The notes: generated by a model from the sequence alone, not told the origin. DNA of 64,000 nt from Mesorhizobium amorphae CCNWGS0123 (GCF_001686985.1 NZ_CP015318.1:4028001-4092000), one strand, 5' to 3'; shown: positions 1 through 9,050, numbered from the stretch's first letter. Made by a program: numbers and translations.

Positions 1-1
1 C

Positions 2-685
2 GGCCTCGCCAACCGCGTCAAGGTCAAGCTCGACTGGATCGAGAGCGAGATCTTCGAAAAGGAAGACCCAACGCCGTGGCTGGAAAAGGTGCATGGCATC
101 CTGGTCCCCGGCGGCTTCGGCGAGCGCGGCTCGGAAGGCAAGATCTTGGCGGCGAAATTCGCGCGCGAGCGCAAGGTGCCCTATTTCGGCATCTGCTTCG
201 GCATGCAGATGGCCTGTATCGAGGCGGCGCGGTCGCTGGCCGGCGTCGAGCATGCCTCCTCGACCGAGTTCGGCCCGACCCAGGAGCCGGTCGTCGGCCT
301 GATGACCGAGTGGCTGAAGGGCAACATGCTGGAGAAGCGCAAGGAAACCGGCGACCTCGGCGGCACCATGCGGCTCGGCGCCTATCAGGCCGAGCTCACC
401 AAGGGCTCGAAGATCGCCGAGATCTACGGCGACACCCAGATTTCCGAACGCCACCGCCACCGCTACGAGGTCAATGTCGACTACAAGGAGCGGCTCGAGG
501 ATTGCGGCCTGGTGTTTGCCGGCATGTCGCCCGACGGCGTGCTGCCGGAGACGGTCGAATATCCCGATCATCCCTGGTTCATCGGCGTGCAGTACCATCC
601 CGAACTGAAAAGCCGGCCGCTCGACCCGCACCCGCTGTTCGCCAGCTTCATCGAGGCGGCGATGGAGCAGTCGCGGCTGGTTTGA
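2..685 (+). CDS. pyrG: CTP synthase, C-terminal part (glutamine amidotransferase domain)
   Basis: Partial: the 5' part lies outside the window and the frame is open from base 2. The enzyme makes CTP from UTP, ATP and glutamine in the cytosol. What is visible is the class I glutamine amidotransferase domain: the oxyanion region VPGGFGERG, the nucleophile Cys in FGICFGMQMA, and the His-Glu pair in YHPELKS near the C-terminus. The ending LFASFIEAA is typical of PyrG and the C-terminus looks intact. The synthetase domain is not in the window. It is followed 19 bases later by a DUF1697 gene in the same direction. No competing assignment fits the FGICFGMQ and HPELKSRPLDPHPLF signatures together. 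Confidence 0.95.
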   Translation, partial: GLANRVKVKLDWIESEIFEKEDPTPWLEKVHGILVPGGFGERGSEGKILAAKFARERKVPYFGICFGMQMACIEAARSLAGVEHASSTEFGPTQEPVVGLMTEWLKGNMLEKRKETGDLGGTMRLGAYQAELTKGSKIAEIYGDTQISERHRHRYEVNVDYKERLEDCGLVFAGMSPDGVLPETVEYPDHPWFIGVQYHPELKSRPLDPHPLFASFIEAAMEQSRLV

Positions 686-704
686 GCCGGCTGCGCGGCT
701 TGTC

Positions 705-1244
705 ATGCAGACTTACGTCGCGCTGCTCTACAGCATCATCCTGGGCGAGGGGCGGCGCGTGATCATGGCCGATCTCAAGGCGATGGCGGAAGGCCTCGGC
801 CTGAAGAACCCGCGCACGCTGGTGGCGACCGGCAATCTGGTGTTCGAGACGAAAGCGACGGACATTGCCAAGCTGGAGCAGCGGCTGGAGGTTGCGTTCG
901 AAAAGACCTTCGGCCGCCATGTCGACATCATCGTGCGCCACGCGGATGACTGGCTGACGCTTGCCGCCGGCAATCCGTTTCCGGCCGAATCGGCTGCTAC
1001 ACCCGATCAGGTGGCGGTGCGCGTGATGCGCAAGCCTGTTCCTGCGGAGGCTGCCGCAACGCTCCAGGCCTATGTCGGCGACGACGAAAAAATGCAGGCG
1101 GTCGGCGGCGACATCTGGATCGTCTTTTCGCGCGCGACCCCAAGTTCGCGGCTAATTGCGGCGACCAGCCACAAGCGCTTGGGTATCGGCACCTCGCGCA
1201 ACTGGAACACGGTGCGCAGACTGGCCGAGATGGTCGGTCGATAG
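705..1244 (+). CDS. DUF1697 family protein
   Basis: A 179-residue protein of the DUF1697 family, whose biochemical role is not established. Family hallmarks are visible: the N-terminal YVALLYSI...GEGRRVIMADLKAMAEGLG stretch, the VATGNLVFE strand, and the C-terminal TSRNWNTVRRLAEM segment, which normally ends these proteins. Length matches the usual 175-185 residues. It starts 19 bases after the pyrG stop, so co-transcription with pyrG is possible. It converges on the NCS1 transporter gene across a short hairpin. No signal peptide or membrane segment is seen, so it is probably cytosolic. Confidence 0.9.
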   Translation: MQTYVALLYSIILGEGRRVIMADLKAMAEGLGLKNPRTLVATGNLVFETKATDIAKLEQRLEVAFEKTFGRHVDIIVRHADDWLTLAAGNPFPAESAATPDQVAVRVMRKPVPAEAAATLQAYVGDDEKMQAVGGDIWIVFSRATPSSRLIAATSHKRLGIGTSRNWNTVRRLAEMVGR

Positions 1245-1246
1245 AG

Positions 1247-1270
1247 CAGGGGCGGCTTGCACCGCCCCTG
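1247..1270. terminator. hairpin between convergent genes
   Basis: A perfect 9-bp stem, CAGGGGCGG/CCGCCCCTG, with a six-base loop lies between the convergent DUF1697 and NCS1 genes. There is no clear T-run on either side, so it may be a weak bidirectional terminator or an mRNA 3'-end stabiliser. Confidence 0.5.
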
Positions 1271-1283
1271 ACGATACCAGTCT

Positions 1284-2741
1284 TCAAGCCTTCGCCGTCT
1301 TCGCTCCGGCTCCCAGCGCCATCGTGCGCAGCACGTAGTAGATGGCGCCGGCGATGGCGACGCCGAAGAACCAGCCATAGACACCCCACCAGGCCGGCAG
1401 CCAGTTGGTGAAATTGGGCAGGATCGAGGAGAAGATGGCGCCGATGCCGGCGGCGATGAAGGCATTGACATGCCAGCCGCCCTGGAAGCGGAATTCGCCC
1501 TCTTCCCGGTAGAGCGCCTCGACGTCGACCTCGCCCTTCCGGATCAGATAGTAGTCGACCATCATCACACCGAAGATCGGCCCCATCGTCGCGCCAATGA
1601 TGTTGACGAAGTGCGCGGCACCGCCTTCCCATGGCGCGAACGGATAGAGCAACAGCGCGATCACTGCTGCGATATAGCCGCCTTTCTTGAAGTCGATCTG
1701 CCGGGGGAAGACGTTGGAGAAGTCGAAGGCCGGCGAGACGAAGTTCGCCACCACGTTGATGCCCAGCGTTGCGACCGCGAAGGTGAGCGCCGCGAGTGCC
1801 GCCAGGAACCAGCTGTCGAATTTCGCCGAGATCTGGTCGGGATGCAGCAGCACTTCATGGTAGACGTCATAGGCGGCAATGGTGGTGACGCCGGCAACCA
1901 GCGAAAACAGGATGAGATTGACCGGCAGGCCCCAGATGTTGCCCTTGCGCAGCGCGGCGTTGTCGGGAGCATAGCGTGCGAAATCGCAGAAGTTGAGATA
2001 AAGCGCCGAGAAATAGGTCACCCAGATCGCCGCCACCGCAAACAGCGCCGTCCACGAGCCAGGCGTGCCGGGAACGCCCGCATCCTTGGTCTTCTCGAGC
2101 AGGACATCCATCGGGATGTCGCTGGTGAAGGCGAAACTCCCAGATTTGACGCAGAGATAGACCGCGAGGATCAGCATCATCACCCAGACGGCGGGACCGG
2201 CCCAGTCCTGGAAGCGGCGCACCGTCTCCATGCCTTTCTGGATGATCAAGAGCTGCAGCGCCCAGATCACCACGAAGCAGATCACTTCGAGGCCGGAATG
2301 GCCGAGGAAATGTGTATTGGCGTTGAAGTCGGCGAACCATTGCGAGCGGATCAGCAGCGCCACGATCGCGCCCGACGCGGCCGCCGTCTGCGCGCCATAC
2401 CAGAAGCAGGCAACGACGGCGCGTACAAGAGCTGGAATGTTGGCGCCCCAGATGCCGAACGAGGCCCGCGCAAGCACGGGGTAGGGCACGCCGGTCTTCA
2501 CGCCGGCATAGCCGACCATGTTCATCAGCACATAGATGATCAGCGAGCCGATACCGATGGCGATGATGAAATTGACGAAGCCGCCGCAGAACAGGAACAG
2601 GCTTGCCGCCAGGTAATAACCCCAGAGGCTGTGGACGTCCGACGTCCAGACGTTGAAGATCGAGAACGGTCCCCAGTTTCGAACCTTCGCCGGAGCGAGG
2701 TCCTCATTGTACAGGTCAGGCGATGCGCCTTGGATGGTCAT
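1284..2741 (-). CDS. NCS1-family nucleobase/allantoin-type cation symporter
   Basis: A 485-residue inner-membrane transporter with about 12 hydrophobic segments. The N-terminal NEDLAPAK...WGPFSIFNVWTSDVHSLWGY stretch is the signature of the nucleobase:cation symporter-1 family (relatives of CodB, PucI and Mhp1), which imports purines, pyrimidines, allantoin or hydantoins with Na+ or H+. The substrate cannot be read from sequence. The ATG at 2741 has GGGGACAC about eight bases upstream. The gene is alone on its strand here; no purine or pyrimidine catabolic genes adjoin it to hint at the substrate. Length is normal for the family. Confidence 0.9.
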   Translation of the reverse strand: MTIQGASPDLYNEDLAPAKVRNWGPFSIFNVWTSDVHSLWGYYLAASLFLFCGGFVNFIIAIGIGSLIIYVLMNMVGYAGVKTGVPYPVLARASFGIWGANIPALVRAVVACFWYGAQTAAASGAIVALLIRSQWFADFNANTHFLGHSGLEVICFVVIWALQLLIIQKGMETVRRFQDWAGPAVWVMMLILAVYLCVKSGSFAFTSDIPMDVLLEKTKDAGVPGTPGSWTALFAVAAIWVTYFSALYLNFCDFARYAPDNAALRKGNIWGLPVNLILFSLVAGVTTIAAYDVYHEVLLHPDQISAKFDSWFLAALAALTFAVATLGINVVANFVSPAFDFSNVFPRQIDFKKGGYIAAVIALLLYPFAPWEGGAAHFVNIIGATMGPIFGVMMVDYYLIRKGEVDVEALYREEGEFRFQGGWHVNAFIAAGIGAIFSSILPNFTNWLPAWWGVYGWFFGVAIAGAIYYVLRTMALGAGAKTAKA

Positions 2742-3074
2742 TGCTGTGTCCCCTGTTTGCCAAACGCGCCCTCACGCGTTGATCGCGGAGGTTAAGCCTG
2801 ACGCTGGGGAACCGGCAAGCAATCCATTTGCCGGCTTTGGCCTTAAAGATATTCAACGAGAATCGCGCTTATCGGCAGGGGTAAGCTGATGCTGTCATGG
2901 CAGCAGCGGCGATTCGATTCCCGCGATTTTGTTGCCGAGAGACGAGGGCCGAAGGCTGTCCGTTTTCTTGCGCGAAGTTTTTTTTGCGCAACCCACTTTT
3001 TTCTGGAACCAAATGCCCATCCAGGAGTTTAATGGGGTTCGATCGAGCGGAGGCGATCGGCCGGGAGGATAAAT
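2742..3074. other. intergenic region, no gene seen
   Basis: This 333-base gap separates the divergent NCS1 and DUF982 genes and must hold both promoters. I see no RNA gene, convincing operator or terminator. A ribosome binding site, GGAGGAT, lies just upstream of 3075. Confidence 0.5.
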
Positions 3075-3377
3075 ATGGATCGCTTGCAGTTCTTTACGCC
3101 CGTGCGCATTGCGCCCGGGCAGGGATACCCAGTTCAAGAGGTCGATAGCGTTGCCGAAGCAATGGTGTTCCTGCGTAAGTGGCCAGCAGGGCGGCGCGGA
3201 CCGGTTTACCAATGCGCCTTGAATTGCTGTTCCGCAGCGTTGTCCGGCAATATGTCGGCCGAGGAAGCGAGGAAGGCTTTCACCGGATTTGCGCGCATCA
3301 CCCGTCTGCTGGACGACGACATGGCACTGCCGATCGGCGGCGAAAGCATGGAAAACGTCTACGCGTTGAGGCGCTAG
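3075..3377 (+). CDS. DUF982 domain-containing protein
   Basis: A 100-residue cytosolic protein of the DUF982 family, small proteins found mostly in rhizobia, often in several copies, with no established function. The conserved core is visible: a short beta-rich N-terminus, EVDSVAEAMVFLRKWPAGRRGPVY, then the Cys/Ala segment ALNCCSAALSGNMSAEEARKAF. The ATG at 3075 follows a strong GGAGGATAAAT ribosome binding site, which fixes the start. It sits alone between the divergent transporter and dusA. Its function cannot be inferred from its neighbours. Confidence 0.85.
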   Translation: MDRLQFFTPVRIAPGQGYPVQEVDSVAEAMVFLRKWPAGRRGPVYQCALNCCSAALSGNMSAEEARKAFTGFARITRLLDDDMALPIGGESMENVYALRR

Positions 3378-3576
3378 GCCGGCTCCAATCGTTGGGTAAT
3401 CTGAAGTCTGCAAACCAGATGGTGCGCGGGCTGTCGGTTTTTCGACGGCACTTCGCAGCAATTGGCTTCCCGCCACCCGCCAATTGAAAAAATTCAGGAA
3501 TAGGCTAGATGGTGCGGCTCGCCGGGCCGACCTGATCGTTGCTGCCGGGCAAACGCGCCGCGCGGACACGAACACG

Positions 3577-4572
3577 ATGAGTATGTTGATCAACCGGCTT
3601 GCCATTGCGCCGATGATGGACTGGACGGACCGGCATTGCCGGTTCTTCCACCGTCAGTTGACGCGTCGTGCGCTGCTCTACACCGAGATGGTGGTGGCCG
3701 ACGCGATCATCCAGGGCGCCCGCGATCGGCTGCTCGGCTTCGATGGGGCGGAGCACCCGGTGGCGCTGCAGCTCGGCGGCTCCGATGCCCGGAAGCTGGC
3801 CGAGGCGGCGCGCATCGGCGAGGCCTTCGGCTATGACGAGATCAACCTCAATGTCGGCTGCCCGTCGGATCGCGTCCAGTCCGGCACGTTCGGCGCCTGC
3901 CTGATGAAGACGCCTGTTCTGGTCGCCGATTGCGTCGCCGCAATGAAGGCTGCGGTGAAAATTCCGGTCACCGTCAAATGCCGCATCGGCGTCGACGAGC
4001 AGGACCCCGAGCCGGCGCTCGATGCGCTGGCGGACGGCGTTTTGGCGGCCGGCGCCGACGCGCTGTGGGTGCATGCCCGCAAGGCGTGGCTGGAAGGGCT
4101 GAGCCCGAAGGAAAACCGCGACATCCCGCCGCTCGACTATGACAGGGTCTATCGGCTCAAGGCCAGAAAACCGAACGAATTCATCGGTATCAATGGCGGC
4201 ATTCAATCATTGGACGGGGCACGTCTCCACCTCGACCATGTCGACGGCGTCATGCTCGGCCGCGCTGCCTACCACACGCCGGGTATCCTGGCCGGTGTCG
4301 ACGCCATGTTCTACGGCGATGCGCCGGGCGCGTTCGACCCAACGGCGCTGATCGACGCGATGGCGGCCTACGCTGCCCGCCATATCGAGAAGGGCGGACG
4401 GCTCGGCCACGTCACCCGCCACATGGTCGGCCTGTTTCACGGCCTGCCCGGCGCGCGCCGCTACCGGCAGATCCTGTCGACCGACGCGACGAGGCCGGGC
4501 GCTGGACCGGATGTGCTGAAGAAGGCCCTTGCCGCCGTCGATTTCAGCGGTGCTGCCGCGGAAGCAGCCTGA
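3577..4572 (+). CDS. dusA: tRNA-dihydrouridine synthase A
   Basis: An FMN enzyme that reduces uridines in the tRNA D-loop with NADPH. The 331-residue product has the TIM-barrel start LAIAPMMDWTDRHCRFFHRQ, the tRNA-contact region VALQLGGSDARKLAEAAR, and the catalytic Cys motif LNVGCPSDRVQSG. INGGI and VDGVMLGRAAY provide FMN phosphate contacts. The C-terminal helical part HMVGLFHGLPGARRYRQ is DusA-specific. The frame continues upstream to a TTG, but homology begins at the ATG at 3577 or 3583 and the 331-residue length fits DusA. A strong terminator follows directly. Confidence 0.93.
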   Translation: MSMLINRLAIAPMMDWTDRHCRFFHRQLTRRALLYTEMVVADAIIQGARDRLLGFDGAEHPVALQLGGSDARKLAEAARIGEAFGYDEINLNVGCPSDRVQSGTFGACLMKTPVLVADCVAAMKAAVKIPVTVKCRIGVDEQDPEPALDALADGVLAAGADALWVHARKAWLEGLSPKENRDIPPLDYDRVYRLKARKPNEFIGINGGIQSLDGARLHLDHVDGVMLGRAAYHTPGILAGVDAMFYGDAPGAFDPTALIDAMAAYAARHIEKGGRLGHVTRHMVGLFHGLPGARRYRQILSTDATRPGAGPDVLKKALAAVDFSGAAAEAA

Positions 4573-4573
4573 C

Positions 4574-4610
4574 GAGCGGCGGTCGAACGTGCCGCCGCTC
4601 TTTCTCTTTT
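4574..4610 (+). terminator. rho-independent terminator of dusA
   Basis: Stem GAGCGGCGG/CCGCCGCTC (9 bp) with a nine-base loop, followed by TTTCTCTTTT. It begins two bases after the dusA stop codon. Confidence 0.82.
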
Positions 4611-4615
4611 GTTTG

Positions 4616-4662
4616 ACCATGATCTTTTCCGAAAACCGGTTCCCACTTTTCGGGATCATGGT
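4616..4662. repeat. rhizobial short palindromic element
   Basis: A 47-base element with 9-bp inverted ends (ACCATGATC/GATCATGGT) around a core containing TTTTCCGAAAACCGG and CACTTTTCGGG. It resembles a dispersed intergenic palindrome common in Mesorhizobium and relatives (from memory). It sits exactly between the dusA terminator and the stop codon of the aspartic-protease gene. Confidence 0.7.
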
Positions 4663-5367
4663 CTAGTCCCTGAGGATCATCCGGTCGCCGCGCACATCGA
4701 AGCCCGACAGCGAGCCGATGAAGTTCATGCCGAGCAGGCTCTGGCCGAGCATGCCGGGCGCCGCAATCATCACCGGCATGTCCTTGCGCACGATGCCGCC
4801 GATCGCCACTTCGTCGGTCTTCACGGCGGCAGCGCGCGCCATGCCGTTGGCGGTCGAGACCGGTATGGTGAAGTTGAGGGCGGCAGGGTTGAAGCCCGCG
4901 GCCTGAGCGTCTTCCGCCGTCAGCACGATGCTGGTCGCGCCGGTGTCGACGACGGCGCGGATAGGCGCGCCATTGATCATGATGCGGGCTTCGAAATGGC
5001 CATTGTCGGCCTTGTCCAGCGTCACCGTCGCGTGGCCGTCTTCCACGCCCAGCGCCAGGGGGCTGCCGGGAACGAGACCGGCGGTCACCCGGCTGGCGAT
5101 ATCCTGCAACTCGTAGCGGTACTGATACCCGGCGACCAGCGCCAGCGCGATGACGGCCCAGGTGCCGAGATTGCGGGCCATGTCACCCAATGGCCGGCCT
5201 GAGCGAATGAGGCTGGCGCCGATCAGCGCAGCGATCGCGCCAAGCCAGATCAGCCGGCTGAAATCATAGTTTTCGACACCGAAAGTGCTGCCGGCCGAAT
5301 CGTTGATCATCAGCAGGATCAGTCCCGCGCCGATCACGACCATCACTATCCAGAACAGTCGGCTCAT
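4663..5367 (-). CDS. retropepsin-like (clan AA) aspartic protease, membrane-anchored
   Basis: A 234-residue protein of the TIGR02281-type retropepsin-like family. Two or three hydrophobic segments fill the first ~90 residues, so the protease domain is probably periplasmic. The catalytic Asp is in AVVDTGATSIVL, with a flap-like region and a C-terminal LLGMNFIGSLSGFDVRGDRM segment typical of the family. Such enzymes act as dimers because each chain gives one Asp; the substrate is unknown. It starts 13 bases after the DUF1289 stop codon, so the two genes are probably co-transcribed. Confidence 0.88.
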   Translation of the reverse strand: MSRLFWIVMVVIGAGLILLMINDSAGSTFGVENYDFSRLIWLGAIAALIGASLIRSGRPLGDMARNLGTWAVIALALVAGYQYRYELQDIASRVTAGLVPGSPLALGVEDGHATVTLDKADNGHFEARIMINGAPIRAVVDTGATSIVLTAEDAQAAGFNPAALNFTIPVSTANGMARAAAVKTDEVAIGGIVRKDMPVMIAAPGMLGQSLLGMNFIGSLSGFDVRGDRMILRD

Positions 5368-5380
5368 TGGGTTTGCCGTC

Positions 5381-5614
5381 TCACGAGAGCACGTCGCGCT
5401 CGCGCGCCATGCGCGTGCGGCGCGTTTCCCGGCGCGGCCGCCGCTCGACCGTTTCCAGCCTTGCCGGCAATTCGGCCATGACGCTGCGGCGCGTTTCCGG
5501 GGTCATGCCGATCCAGGCGCCGATTTCCTCGCGCGTGCGGCCACAGCCGAAACAGAAGCCGGTTTTCATATCGATCGAACAAACCAGGATGCACGGGGAT
5601 TCGATGGCCGTCAT
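5381..5614 (-). CDS. DUF1289 family small Cys-rich protein
   Basis: A 77-residue protein. Four cysteines in the pattern SPCxxVC...GFCFGCGRTREEI mark the DUF1289 family; they probably bind a metal, though its identity and the function are unknown. The motif is followed by the usual WxxMTPExRRxVMAELPAR helix and a basic tail. The ATG at 5614 has AAGAGAAT upstream; longer readings of the frame lack homology. It is the first gene of a two-gene unit with the aspartic protease. Confidence 0.88.
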   Translation of the reverse strand: MTAIESPCILVCSIDMKTGFCFGCGRTREEIGAWIGMTPETRRSVMAELPARLETVERRPRRETRRTRMARERDVLS

Positions 5615-5775
5615 GATATTCTCTTGCGTTACTTCCACATGGTGCAACGCTAGGGCCAATGCAAGCCCTCGGGAATGCGTCGCCAGCAGCCACGTTCGCG
5701 TCAACGCTGGCGGTTGTGCCGGCCGGGCAAGCCAGCTATGCCCCTGACCAACCTCCAGCAACGATCGCCACCGAC

Positions 5776-6774
5776 ATGACCAGCGCACTGCCTTTCGACG
5801 ATTTTCGCAACCTGCTGGCAAACCTGCCGCCGGCCGATGCGCAGGCCGAGGCGCGTGTCCGCACACTGTTTGCCAAGGCCGACAAGCCCAGGGGATCACT
5901 TGGCCGCGTCGAGGACATCGCAGCCTGGCTCTCAGCCTGGAGTGGGCGTGCGCCGCCGGCGGTGAACCGGCCTTTGGTCGCGATCTTTGCCGGCAACCAT
6001 GGCGTCACCCGTCACGGCATTTCGCCGCGGCCGATGGCGGCTACCGCCAATGCCGTCGAGCTTTGCGCGGCCGGGGGTGCTGCGATCAACCAGGTCTGCA
6101 TCGCCCATGATCTCGGCCTGAAGGTTTTCGACCTCGCGCTCCATATCCCGACCGAGGACATTACCGAGGACGCCGCACTCGACGAGCGCGACTGCGCCGC
6201 CACCATGGCTTTCGGCATGGAGGCGATTGCCGGCGGCAGCGACCTGCTTTGCCTCGGCGATCTCGGCGTCGGCAATTCCACCGTCGCCGCCGCCCTGTGC
6301 GCCGCGCTGTTCGGCGGCGGCGGCGCCGACTGGGTTGGAGCGGGATCGGGCGCCGATGCCGCGATGCTGGCGCGCAAGGCCGAAATGGTCGACACGGCAC
6401 TTGCTTTCCATGCCGACGCCTTGCGCGATCCTCTCGAGGCCTTGCGCCGGGTCGGCGGCCGCGAGTTCGCGGCAATAGCCGGCGCCATCCTGGCTGCCCG
6501 CATGCAGAAGATCCCGGTGCTGCTCGACGGCTTTGCCGCGACCGCCGCGGCGGCGGTGCTGTATGCCGCGAACGAGGCTGCGCTCGACCATTGTCTTCTT
6601 GCTGGCCTGTCACCGGAGACAGGGCACGCAAAGGCCGCCGAACGGCTTGGCCTTCGGCCGCTGCTCGACCTTGGCGTGAGCCACGGCGAAGGGGTAGGGG
6701 CCGCACTTGCCGCCGGTCTGGTCAAGGCCGCCGCACTCACCAGCTCGGGCATGGCGGCGGCTGTTCGAAACTGA
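5776..6774 (+). CDS. cobT: nicotinate-nucleotide-dimethylbenzimidazole phosphoribosyltransferase
   Basis: Makes alpha-ribazole 5'-phosphate from nicotinate mononucleotide and dimethylbenzimidazole for the lower ligand of cobalamin. Family marks are KADKPRGSLGRVEDIAAWLSAW near the N-terminus, the FAGNHGV stretch, LGDLGVGNST, and the C-terminal HGEGVGAALAAGL containing the expected catalytic Glu. From the ATG at 5776 the product is 332 residues, normal for CobT; the frame is open further upstream but without homology. No other cobalamin genes adjoin it. It converges on the histidine kinase with only one base between stop codons. Confidence 0.93.
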   Translation: MTSALPFDDFRNLLANLPPADAQAEARVRTLFAKADKPRGSLGRVEDIAAWLSAWSGRAPPAVNRPLVAIFAGNHGVTRHGISPRPMAATANAVELCAAGGAAINQVCIAHDLGLKVFDLALHIPTEDITEDAALDERDCAATMAFGMEAIAGGSDLLCLGDLGVGNSTVAAALCAALFGGGGADWVGAGSGADAAMLARKAEMVDTALAFHADALRDPLEALRRVGGREFAAIAGAILAARMQKIPVLLDGFAATAAAAVLYAANEAALDHCLLAGLSPETGHAKAAERLGLRPLLDLGVSHGEGVGAALAAGLVKAAALTSSGMAAAVRN

Positions 6775-6775
6775 T

Positions 6776-8296
6776 TCAGCGCCTGCGCGCGGCAACCGCC
6801 TTGGTGGGCAGGGCCGGCAGTTCCTCCATCACCCGACTGAGCGGGAAGATGGCGATCGCCTCGGTGCCTTCGCGCAGCTTGGAATGAAGCTCGAACTCGC
6901 CGCCATGCATGGCCAGCAGGCCCTGCACGATCGGCAGGCCGAGCCCGGTTCCCTGTTCGGCGCTCTTGATGGCGATCGAACCCTGGCCGAAGGCGGAAAG
7001 CACCACCGGAATCTCCTCTTCCGGTATGCCCGGGCCGTTGTCCTTGACCGAGATGTATTGCCCGCCGCCGGCCGTCCAGCCGACGCGCACGCGGACCTCG
7101 CCGCCGGATGCGGTGAACTTGATGGCGTTGGACAAAAGGTTGAGCGTGATCTGCCTCACCGCGCGCTCGTCGGCAAACAGCCGCGGCAAGGTGGTTTCGA
7201 AATCCTGGACGACGCGGATGTCTTTGTTGCGCGCCTTCAGCTCCATCATGTGGCAGCAATCCTCGACGACGTTGGGCAGCATCACCGGCTCCTCGCTGAT
7301 CTGGTAGCGGCCCGCCTCGATGCGAGAGAGGTCGAGGATCTCGTTGATCAGATCGAGCAGATGCTGGCCGGACTCGTGCACGTCATGGGCATAGTCGCGG
7401 TAGGTCGGGTTGCTCATCGGTCCGAGCACCTCGTTGGCCATCACCTCGGAAAAGCCGAGAATGGCGTTGAGCGGGGTGCGGAGCTCATGGCTCATCGAGG
7501 CAAGAAAGCGCGACTTGGCCAGATTAGCATCCTCGGCCCGCCGCCGCGCTTCGTCCGACATCGATTTCGCCGTCTCGACCTCGGCGATCAGAGCGTCCTT
7601 TTCGGACCGGAACGACAAAAGCATCAGCGACGAACGGTTGAGATTGCGCGCCACGTAGATGAAGAAGGGCAAGGCTGCGACCAGCAGTGCAGCCATGATC
7701 ATCTCGATCGGCATCCAGAACCGTGCGCCGGCATAGGCATAGACCGCCACCGGAACGGCAAAGGTCGCCAGCAGGGCGCCGCTCAGCGACGAGGCCATGA
7801 CGGAAGTCGCCGCCATCGCAACCAGCAGCACCATCGCCTTGACTATCTGGAACTGGTCGATCTGGCAGGTTGCGCAACCGAGCCAGGCGAACCAGGCCCA
7901 GCCGAGGCCGCACAGCGAGTGGCCGATCAGGAAATCCCTTTGCGTTCGCGACGGGTCGAGTTCGGAAGCTTCGGTGCGTTCGACGCGCCGCGCCATGAAT
8001 GAAACGACGGTGTAGCAGATGAGCATGAACAGCGCCCAGACGGCGATCTGCTTGTCCATTCCGGCAAGCAGGCCTGCTGCCGCGATCGCCAGCACAAGCA
8101 GCGGAATGGCGATCACTCCACCCATCATCGAGCGAGCGTGCAGCTTCAGGAGTTCGCGGTCGAAGTCGAGATTGCCGGCCTGCTGCGAGAGACGGTCACG
8201 CGTCCTGCGCACCGCGCGCGCCACATCGCTGTTGCGATGCGGTTTCCTGCGGTCCACAATGAATTTGTCCGCTGTGTTCGAGCGTAGCAAAGGCAT
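6776..8296 (-). CDS. sensor histidine kinase, DivJ/PleC-like, orphan
   Basis: A 506-residue inner-membrane kinase. Several hydrophobic segments lie between about residues 55 and 215, followed by a short coiled coil and a catalytic core. His270 in ASMSHELRTPLN is the expected phosphorylation site. The N box NLLSNAIKF and the G boxes DNGPGIP and GTGLGLP are intact. The H-box context GFSEVMANEVLGPM...DYA.DVHESGQHLLDLINEILDLSRIEAG is that of the alphaproteobacterial DivJ/PleC/PdhS group, which controls the DivK/CtrA cell-cycle pathway. That assignment rests on motif resemblance. No response regulator is adjacent. Confidence 0.9.
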   Translation of the reverse strand: MPLLRSNTADKFIVDRRKPHRNSDVARAVRRTRDRLSQQAGNLDFDRELLKLHARSMMGGVIAIPLLVLAIAAAGLLAGMDKQIAVWALFMLICYTVVSFMARRVERTEASELDPSRTQRDFLIGHSLCGLGWAWFAWLGCATCQIDQFQIVKAMVLLVAMAATSVMASSLSGALLATFAVPVAVYAYAGARFWMPIEMIMAALLVAALPFFIYVARNLNRSSLMLLSFRSEKDALIAEVETAKSMSDEARRRAEDANLAKSRFLASMSHELRTPLNAILGFSEVMANEVLGPMSNPTYRDYAHDVHESGQHLLDLINEILDLSRIEAGRYQISEEPVMLPNVVEDCCHMMELKARNKDIRVVQDFETTLPRLFADERAVRQITLNLLSNAIKFTASGGEVRVRVGWTAGGGQYISVKDNGPGIPEEEIPVVLSAFGQGSIAIKSAEQGTGLGLPIVQGLLAMHGGEFELHSKLREGTEAIAIFPLSRVMEELPALPTKAVAARRR

Positions 8297-8371
8297 GATA
8301 ACTTCGATTTATGCGCGCAGCGATTTCAATTCGTTAAGCTACGTTCGAATGATTAAGAGACTGTTTGCCAT

Positions 8372-8995
8372 ATGACCCGTTCGTGGTCGCCGAGGCCGCG
8401 TCGGCGCTATGCTCCGCCGCCGCCGCGAAGCCTGTGGCGCAGGCTGCTGGACTACGCACTGACGGTCATCCTCCTTGGCTTGCTGATCCTGCTTGCGGCG
8501 CGCCTCGACCGGTTCGAGACCCGCAAGGCCGAAGGTGCGGCCATCGTCAATGACGGCGATTCGATCACGCTCGGCAGCGAGCGCATTCGCATGCGGGGCA
8601 TCGACGCCCCGGAATACCAGCAGGTCTGCCGCAAGGATGGCGCCGACTACCCTTGCGGCAAGCTCGCGCGCCAGTCGCTGGTGCGGCTGATCGGCGGCCG
8701 GCCCGTCTCCTGCAGTGGCTGGCAGCGCGATCGCTACGGCCGGCTGCTTGGCGACTGCAAGGCCGGCAGCACGGATCTCAACCGCGCCCAGGTCGAGGCC
8801 GGCTGGGCGGTCGCCTTTGGCGATTTCGAGACCGAGGAGGCCGGCGCTCGCGCCGGCAAGTCCGGCATCTGGGCCGGCAGCTTCGACGAACCGCAGGACT
8901 GGCGCGACAGCCACGGCCACGATCCGGTCGAAAGGAAGCACGGCACGCTGGCCTCGATCGGCGACGCCATGCGTGAGTTTTTCCGCTTCCGGTGA
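8372..8995 (+). CDS. membrane-anchored thermonuclease-family protein
   Basis: A 207-residue protein of the staphylococcal nuclease (SNase) family. A basic, Pro-rich N-terminus precedes one membrane segment (about residues 28-44); the OB-fold nuclease domain then follows. Visible active-site features are DGDSITL, MRGIDAPEYQQ (Arg and metal-binding Asp) and the RDRYGRLLGDC stretch with the second Arg. A Cys pair (QVCRKDG...YPCGKLA) is typical of rhizobial members. The nuclease domain would face the periplasm. It is divergent from the histidine-kinase gene, and its ATG lies 75 bases from that of the kinase. Confidence 0.9.
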   Translation: MTRSWSPRPRRRYAPPPPRSLWRRLLDYALTVILLGLLILLAARLDRFETRKAEGAAIVNDGDSITLGSERIRMRGIDAPEYQQVCRKDGADYPCGKLARQSLVRLIGGRPVSCSGWQRDRYGRLLGDCKAGSTDLNRAQVEAGWAVAFGDFETEEAGARAGKSGIWAGSFDEPQDWRDSHGHDPVERKHGTLASIGDAMREFFRFR

Positions 8996-9050
8996 TGGCG
9001 AACAGCTGCATGAACCCTATAGTTTGTCAGGTCAAATCGGGAGGGATGGG

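Noticed and set aside
1470..2795. Long open frame antisense to the NCS1 transporter
   Set aside because: Composition is Arg/His/Asp-rich shadow translation of a clear membrane protein on the other strand; caused by high GC.
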